Below, one piece after another: positions 57,397-64,000 of a DNA stretch of 64,000 nt; positions within the stretch are counted from its first letter, which is position 1, and every line of letters starts with the position of its first letter. The notes beneath the pieces are model-generated. The model had not been told where the DNA came from. It was given only the letters and a program-made list of their open reading frames with translations, and did not search any database. The stretch lies in contig CM053267.1 of the NCBI GenBank assembly GCA_028583415.1, positions 12,040,068 through 12,104,067 of the forward strand. Direction: 5' to 3'. The position numbers were made by a program, and so were the translations under genes. Source of the DNA: Protea cynaroides (taxonomy: Eukaryota > Streptophyta > Magnoliopsida > Proteales > Proteaceae).

Positions 57397-57713
57397 ATCA
57401 CGACAACTGAAAGAGCACAAGAAGAACTACCCCACACATGACCTTGAATTGGTAGCAGTAGTCTTTGCACTGAAGATATGGTGAGACTATTTATTCGGTG
57501 CTGCTTTCAAAATCATGTCAGACCACAAGAGCTTAGTCTACCTTTTTAATCAAAAGGCGTTGAACGTAAGGCAACAACAGTGGTTAGAGCTACCGAAGGA
57601 CTATGGATTGACATACGATACCACCCAGGGAAGGCCAATGTGCTTAAGCAGGAATGGTTGTCTATTCAAGAAAAGACGCTATACAAGTAGATGAAGATGA
57701 TGCGTACATGGCC
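57397..57713 (+). pseudogene. pol: pol (F), part 2: RNase H end
   Basis: Begins with ATCAC, the right duplicate of E. RQLKEHKKNYPTHDLELVAV continues the RNase H interrupted at 45425. SDHKSLVYLFNQKALNVRQ follows, then frameshifts. Ends at TACATGGCC, where G is inserted; TGGCC (57709-57713) is its left duplicate. Confidence 0.9.
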
Positions 57714-60602
57714 TATCACACCCCGTTCCTGATGTATCAATACTATGGAATAGGTGAGATATCTACATCCTAATTAAGGGCATTGGAAATCCCTCTCCAA
57801 GATCACGAAATGTGGTACACCAACTAATAAACCCTCCCATTACAAGAATTAATAATAAATCCACACCACCAGATAAAAGAGACTATAAATCAAGAGTTTA
57901 GCGGAATATTAAATTGTAAACCATAGTAGATGAATAATCAAATGATAGAATATAGGTAATTCCCAAACCATTGTAAAGCAATTAAATAAAGGTAATTAAA
58001 TCCTTAAATCTAATTATTCTCATGGGCAACACGCCCCCGAATTCAATTAAAATAAAGTCAAATAAGATTGTTTGTCAAAAGATTATTGTGTCAATCCATT
58101 AGACACAATCATCACACTCACACATTTCATCATGGACGTCTTCATCACTAGCGTCCGCATCATCATAATCAACGTCGATCATACCTGCATCTAAAAGAGT
58201 TTGTGTACACAAAGGTAAGCTCAACTACCAAGCTTAGCAAGGAAATTAAACATGCGCATACATATGCATGAGTTAACAACTACGATCTGGTATATAACTA
58301 TAAATGTCAGGTTAAGACAACCCACACATGGAGTCTCCGGCTGCACGGGTTAGTTCCAAAGAATGAATATCGCTCAACTCGACGTACAGTAACATTCCCC
58401 AAATATGGGTCCGTTGTTTTGGTACAAGCCCGTATTATGTTGGCCACTTGCCTGCAATTCATCGCAAGCCTGTATTATGCCTGCCACTTAAGGAGGTAAT
58501 AATCTCACTAGTGGACTCGCCCAACCACCCATATTACACCGACCATGGGGAGCATTGCAACTATGTTCATATCACCCTTTATTGAACCCATGCCACTACA
58601 TAACCCCCTAATAGCTAGGGGTACAATTATTAAGGTGATTTAAATTCAACTAACCATGTCCACCTGATTAACCATATTACTGGACTGTAATGTCTCCAAG
58701 CTTTCGACCCCATCCTATCCCCACATCGGACATCGTGACATGACTAAGTTACCTGTGGTCAATGCAAAGTAGTGCAAATAAAAAGTGGTGCAAACGTCCC
58801 ATTCCACCCACCTTCCTCCTTACTGATTTAACCAAACATCATGAATCAAAACATGGATCAGTTGCTTTTGTGGAAAGGTTGTGAGTGTCCCATGCCACTC
58901 GCCCTCCAATCCTTACCGGCACTACTGATCCCAAACTCAAGGATGCATATGCATAAACAAGCAAAATAATTTATTGGATGACAAGTTATCACACAAGACA
59001 TGTTATCAATCACATATTACCACACAACATAATTAATGAAACAAAAACTACCAATCAAAGGTATAATCCCCTTATCTGAGATGGTAAGCAGTAAGGGTAT
59101 TAAAGAATATAGCATCGAACAGCTTTACTACGTTCTTCATGTACCTTAATAGCATTAAAAGTAACAACATTCAATCCATTTAATCATTGTTTGTCTCTAT
59201 TGATTTTTCTAAGCACATCCTAATGATTTATTCATATTTCCAGGGTCTGGTATTTAGTTTAGAAGCATCCCACAGTTGTAGTCTATAAGTTTCAAGTACT
59301 TCTAGAAGTGAACAGCATGCATAAAAAATAACTATCATAAGTTATAAACAAAACTAAAGAGAATACCTATGTAAACATATGATCTCAGGACTCTGAACCC
59401 ATTAACAAGTTCATAAAAATCCCAAAGATATGCTGCCCAAAAATGGTCAACAACAGAGGCCAAATCATTGTGTGGCATGTAGCATCGACCGCACGGTTTT
59501 GGCCACAGGCATGCAGCACGTGTCATCGACCGCACGTCAAAACATGAGCAAAACACCTTGAGTTTGATGCAGTACCCTTCTTGGATTTTTTTTTTTAAGC
59601 CTGAATAAGGAGTTTAGGTTAAAAAATCCCTTCTAACTCATTCAAGTGATACCAACTCAATTTCCCTGTTAACCAATATTATTGGATCTAATTTAATGTC
59701 TTAAATCTGATTCCAACAATACCATGAAGGGATTAATCTTGGCTTTCGTCCATAGTAGGTCTTCCAAATCTACCATGAAGGTTTTGGATACTTAGATACA
59801 ACCATTTGTCCATTTACATTCATTTTATGATATTCAATTGGCCATGATCCCTTCTCAAGTTTAATCCAATTATCTAAATAAATCCACTGGTGATTTCTTT
59901 TGTTGATGAATGGGTTTTTATCCAAGGAAGACAAGAGACAAAAGTCCTTGCATGATTCATCTACTTAATTGCTTCAAAAGGAAATTAAGAAAGTGAGGAT
60001 TCATTACCAAAAGGCTTCTGTCGATGGTGTTATCAAACTGGCCTTCAATGGTATTCGAGTTCCCTTCTTCCTCCTTTATTCTTCCTCCTTCTTGCTCTAC
60101 CCACCAAAATGCATCAAAGTTTCTTGGCGTCGTTTTTCTCTTCTATCTTTCTCTTGGTTTTGTCAAAATGGTAAAGAAATGAGAGAGTGAGATGAGTAGG
60201 GACTCTATCCATGTTTTGGGATAGGATTATTAACAAAGAAAGAGGATGATTCCCTCCTTCCTTCTAATTTCAAAAGAGAATGAATCTAGACAATCTCCAA
60301 TGAGTCTAATACGTAAACCAAGACAATCCGTTGGTTCAAATTGGGTTGGTTTCTAATCCAGACTTGGTCAAGCAGGTGTGGCACAAGGTATGTGGCAGGT
60401 TACCGACCGCACCCTCTTAGTGTCGTGCCGGACCACTCGGATAAACCCTGATCGAATAATTTAAGTACAAGGGTTACATTGGATTACCTCCATTGGGCTC
60501 CGGTGGTCTGGTTTATGTTGATTTAAACCGTTTATCGTGGTAAGACCTGTTACAAAGCCAAAATTTTAAATTAGGACCAAAATTTTGGGTGTGGGTCCAA
60601 CA
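57714..60602 (-). repeat. Solo LTR G (2889 bp)
   Basis: Plus-strand reading begins TATCACACCCCG and ends GGGTCCAACA, both one or two changes from the expected termini. Flanked by TGGCC and TGGCT (60603-60607). No PBS, PPT or coding region, so it is an LTR-LTR recombination product. Same family as F's LTRs (shared terminal phrase CCAAAATTTT and central match to 43219-44128). CGACCGCAC words near 59487, 59528 and 60405. Confidence 0.9.
58099..58184 (-). other. Shorter LTR exon-like block in G
   Basis: Minus strand, GCAG/GT acceptor followed after two bases by ATG and a 27-residue very acidic open frame ending MCECDDCV and TAA. Same relative place and same CEC..CV tail as the 122-nt block of A-E, but 86 nt long. 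Confidence 0.4.
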
Positions 60603-62155
60603 TGGCTGCACATGTGGTAACAACTCAGATTCCAACAATACCTGGCGAGTTAACCATGAAAGCCTTACTTAAAGAGTTTGTCACATCCACCTCTACCATT
60701 TTTAGCTCATTGAGCATCAATCCAACCTTGCTAGATAATATAAAGGAAGCAATGCCAAAGGATTTGTATTTATGAAAGACTATGATGGAACTAGAGAAGG
60801 GTAACCTAGTCCCTGACTTCTCTAAGGGTGACGATGGATTACTCTACTTTCGGGGAAGAGTATGCATACAGGAGAACATTAAAGAAACCATCATGATGGA
60901 TGCTCAAACAACTCCTTACACCATGCATCCTAGCTGTACGAAGATGTACCAGGATCTGAAGAATTTTGGTGGAGAGGAATGAAGGCCGATGTGGCCAGAT
61001 TTGTTTAAAAATGTTTGACCTGCCAGCAAGTAAAGGCTGACCGTCAAAGATCGACAGGGAAGTTACAACTGTTACCTATCCTAGAATGAAAATGGGACCA
61101 TGTAACAATGGATTTTGTCACAGGTTTGCCCTTAATAGCTGGAGCAATAGACGCTGTCTGGGTAGTCATCGATCGTTTCACCAAAATTGCAATGTTCATT
61201 GTTATTCACCAACAATATTTTATGGACCGCTTGGCAAGACTATACATAGATAATATTGTCTGGTTACACGGAGTACCAACCAGCATAGTGTCGAATCAAG
61301 ACCCTCGATTCACCTTGCGTTTCTGGGAAGGACTGCATGACGGATACCTCGTTGGAATTCAGTACAGCATATCATGTGTAGACTGATGGCCAATCGAAAA
61401 GAATAATCCAAATACTGGAGGATATGCTTAGGGCCTGTATCCTAGATTTCAAAACCAAGTGGGACGAAAATTTAGCACTTATGGAGTTTTCCTACAACAA
61501 CAGTTACCAAGCTACTATAGGCATGGCTCCATATGAGGGCTTATATGGGAGGAAGTGCATAACCCCATTATACTGGAACGAAGTCGGCGAAATAAGAATA
61601 TTGGGACCCTACATTATTCAAGGAACCTGTGAGAAGGTTGACTTAATCCGACAAAAAATTAAAGCCACACAGGCTCGACAAAAGAGTTATGCTAACATAA
61701 GATGAAAGGATCTAGAGTTTGAAGTCGATGACAAAGTGTTCTTGAAGTTATCTCCTTTCAGGGTGGTAAAGAGATTTGGCAAGAAAGGAAAGCTAAGTCC
61801 TCAGTACGTTGGACGCTGTGAAATCCTAGGGAGGAGCAGAACCATAGCATACCAATTGGCGTTGTCTCTAGCACTATCAGGTGTCCACAATATGTTCCAC
61901 GTGTCTATGTTGAAGAAATACATCAGACATCTATCACACATGTTGACAACCGAACTGCCATAGCTAAAAGCTAATTTGTCTGATGAGGTGGAACTGTCAA
62001 CTATTGTAGATCGAAAAGTCCAAGATCTCAGAAATCAAAATATTCCTTTTATCAAAGTGCTATGGAAAAGCCACAATGAAGAAGAAACCTCGTGGAAAAA
62101 AGAAGAGGAGATGTGTGATTGTACCCGCATTTGTTTGATAATATAGGTACGTCTA
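60603..62155 (+). pseudogene. pol: pol (F), part 3: integrase and chromodomain
   Basis: Continues across G (TACATGGCT...GCACATGTG). Linker to 60780, then integrase zinc finger region (TTPYTMHPSCTKMYQDLKN, and CLTCQQ near 61015). MDFVTGLPLIAGAIDAVWVV at 61108 with first Asp. The second Asp region reads VSNQDPRF, so the usual SDRD is altered. A frameshift near 61345 is followed by MLRACILDF (61424), then GMAPYEGLYGRKC. The C-terminal part GKKGKLSPQYVG is at about 61785. The chromodomain is weak (IKVLWKSHNEEETSWKKEEE near 62055). Stops at 61384, 61703 and 61961. Confidence 0.9.
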
Positions 62156-62180
62156 AATTTTGAGGACAAAATTTTTATAA

Positions 62181-62190
62181 GGGGGTGCAG
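62181..62190 (+). other. Polypurine tract (F)
   Basis: GGGGGTGCAG immediately before the LTR start TTGTAAGACTC. Confidence 0.7.
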
Positions 62191-62191
62191 T

Positions 62192-62890
62192 TGTAAGACT
62201 CGCACCCAAAAATTTTGGTCATAATTTGAAATTTTGGCTTTGTAATAGGTCTTACCATGACAAACAATTAGAACCAACATGAACCAAACCAACGAAATGC
62301 CATAGAGGTAACCCAACTAGACCCTTGCACATAAAGCACCAATACAGGAGTTAATTAAGAGGTCCAACTAGTCACCAGCTGCATGACCTCCAACCGCACG
62401 TGCATAACTGAACCTGGTTGGCAACCAACCAAGTGTGGGACCTGTGGTTTAAATTGGATTGTTATCCAATCTTGGTGGAGTGACTGTACATAATTTCAAA
62501 TAAGGAAAGGAGGGAGAAAATCCTCCAACATACCATGATTGGAGAACCCTATCCATCACCAACGTAAATAGAGTAGTCTATACTCTATTCTCATTCTATC
62601 TACCTAGACTAATCGAGAAAAAGAAATGAAGAGGAGAACTCTGATGTGTTTTGGAGAAAAAAGTAAGAAGAGAGATCCAAAAATGAAAAAGAGGAAGAAG
62701 GTCTCTGTCACCATTGGAATCAAACACTCGACGGAGCTATCAACAGGAAGATTACTGGTAAATATTTCCTATTACTGTTGATTTTCTTTTGAGTTAATTA
62801 AAAGGAGATCAAACCTTGGTGAATCATCTTTCCATGGTTACTTGGAAAGGATCCTCACTCACTGATGGATTCATAATTTTATATATTTAT
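62192..62890 (+). repeat. 3' LTR of F, visible start
   Basis: TGTAAGACTCGCACCC; the first 70 bases match the reverse complement of G's right end. Contains AACCGCACG (a degenerate CGACCGCAC) near 62392 and a purine-rich leader near 62620-62700. A donor-like ACTG/GTAAAT lies near 62757. Similarity to G is lost beyond about 62890. Confidence 0.7.
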
Positions 62891-64000
62891 TTTCCTTATA
62901 TTTAGTCTATTTAACATATTATATGTCTTATGGTACTCATTTGTGATGATTCCTTATATATAAGACATTGGTGGAAAGTATTGGTAATTTATGTTTAAAA
63001 TAAAAAAATTCTGATATTTTCAATAATGACCTTCTGAATTTCATGCAGGTTTTTAAAATATGGAAAGAATTCTAGAAATCAAACGTGATCCAAAAATCTG
63101 ATCTGGAAAGCTGATTTGAATTCAAACCAGAGAAGGAAGATTACCACACATAGAAGGTTTACTATTGGAAGGATTTGATTGATTGTCATAAATCTTGAAG
63201 AGAATATATACCTCTATGCAATATTACAATGATTGGCAGGTTTAGGGGTGGCATTTGGTTAATAAGGCTGGGGGGAATGGAAAAGAGTCGAGTCCTCAGG
63301 CTCGACGCCCGCTGATTGCGTCCAAACGCAGCATTGGTAGAGCGCGTCAAACGTTTCATAAACATTTGATGGAATGATTTTCTATCTAATCTAGGCAAGA
63401 GGATTTTGTTTAATCTTTATTTCCATGTAATAAGGTTGTCAATTCTAGGCACACCAATTTTAATCTTCTCTACTCTAGCTATTTAAGCAATGTAAAGGCT
63501 ATGTAATAGAGCATCCAAGAATTATTGGGAAGATAGTTTTATTTCTTTTGCCTTTCTTTTCTATCATGTCTAGTTAAGTTCTTTAGTCGATTCAAGGGAA
63601 ATTCAATCCGGTTAGTAAAATTGTGAGACTTTGTTCTTAATTTTAATTATTCTTCTATTTAAATATCTGTATTTCTTGGTTTTTCAAGTTAATGACTATA
63701 TGATTCAGTTTATTAAGAGGCCTATTAATTGATTGAGTTGTGTGATTTATAGCTAATCTGAATCCATAATTCGTAATTGTTAAGGTGGTCAGGAAAAGTA
63801 GCAATTGAGCAGAACAATTATGATCCAAGTTTTTGTTACTTGCTTAAAGGAAACATAGATTGAATTAAATAATCTGACTCTTGTTAGATTGTTGTTCATC
63901 TTTAACTCCCTCCGAGAGTGTAATGCTATCAGTAAATTCATGAGGATTGCTTAATACCAATTGATTTATTGATAAGAATTAAATTGTGTGCTGTGCTCAA
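62891..64000. other. Unassigned DNA, possibly another LTR
   Basis: AT-rich. GC-rich patch at 63290-63350 with the inverted repeat GCGTCCAAACGC. TATTTAAGC with promoter-like spacing near 63479. No coding region or repeat ends recognised. It may be the unmatched rest of F's LTR or a new insertion. Confidence 0.3.

Larger units (their letters stand above)
43219..62890 (+). mobile_element. Element F: decayed Tekay-like chromovirus, split by E and G
   Basis: Pieces 43219-45425, 57397-57713 and 60603 to at least 62890 join into one plus-strand element: 5' LTR fragment fused to mid-protease, RT, RNase H, integrase, chromodomain, PPT, start of 3' LTR. Its LTRs match solo LTR G, not A-E. gag, PBS and any antisense gene are deleted. 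The right limit is uncertain. Confidence 0.85.

Noticed and set aside
59969..60190. 73-codon plus-strand open frame
   Set aside because: Antisense to solo LTR G's leader region; hydrophobic run comes from a pyrimidine-rich tract.
63310..63350. tRNA-like GCATTGGTAGAGCGCG
   Set aside because: Resembles a tRNA A box only; no B box (GGTTCGA) or cloverleaf follows.

Overview
This window is plant nuclear DNA, almost certainly from intergenic heterochromatin of a flowering plant. No cellular gene is visible. Nearly everything is LTR retrotransposon of the Ty3/gypsy chromovirus type, Tekay/Del-like: PBS complementary to initiator tRNA-Met, gag with one zinc knuckle, PR-RT-RNase H-integrase order, and a C-terminal chromodomain. 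Most coding stretches carry stops (many look like CAG to TAG or CGA to TGA), so all copies look dead. The species cannot be named from the sequence.

Layout, left block (1-39625): a nest at least three levels deep. Old element D (minus strand, 31799-39625 and beyond the left edge) was hit in its chromodomain region by B (minus, 9466-31798). B's 5' LTR was then hit by C (minus, 19705-31450, TSD TATAC/TATAG) and B's 3' LTR by A (plus, 1-9465, left end outside the window). Right block: 39626-43218 holds degenerate tandem repeats and a possible LTR remnant. F (plus, 43219 to about 62890) is a decayed relative with different LTRs. F is split in its RNase H by E (plus, 45426-57396, exact TSD ATCAC) and between RNase H and integrase by a solo LTR, G (57714-60602, TSD TGGCC/TGGCT). 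62890-64000 is unassigned.

Architecture of the A-E group: between the 5' LTR and gag lies a gene on the opposite strand (aORF, about 450 codons in C), head-to-head with gag and running towards the LTR. Comparing copies by eye suggests a spliced system. (1) A donor about 516 nt into the LTR pairs with an acceptor 24-25 nt before the gag ATG, so the antisense gene would sit inside a roughly 4.3-kb leader intron. (2) A 69-70 nt GT-AG intron between gag and protease joins the two frames exactly where I checked it. (3) The aORF has a 432-441 nt intron in its own 5' UTR. (4) A length-invariant 122-nt exon-like block near the LTR 3' end has a splice acceptor and ends in a conserved Cys-rich tail.

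The LTRs and the gag/aORF divergent region share clusters of a short motif with core GGTCG/CGACC whose flanks are family-specific: AGGGTCG in A/C/E, TGTGGTCG in B/D, CGACCGCAC in G. A working model, which is inference, is that the aORF protein recognises its own family's motif at both promoters, in the way VANC proteins recognise VANDAL motifs.
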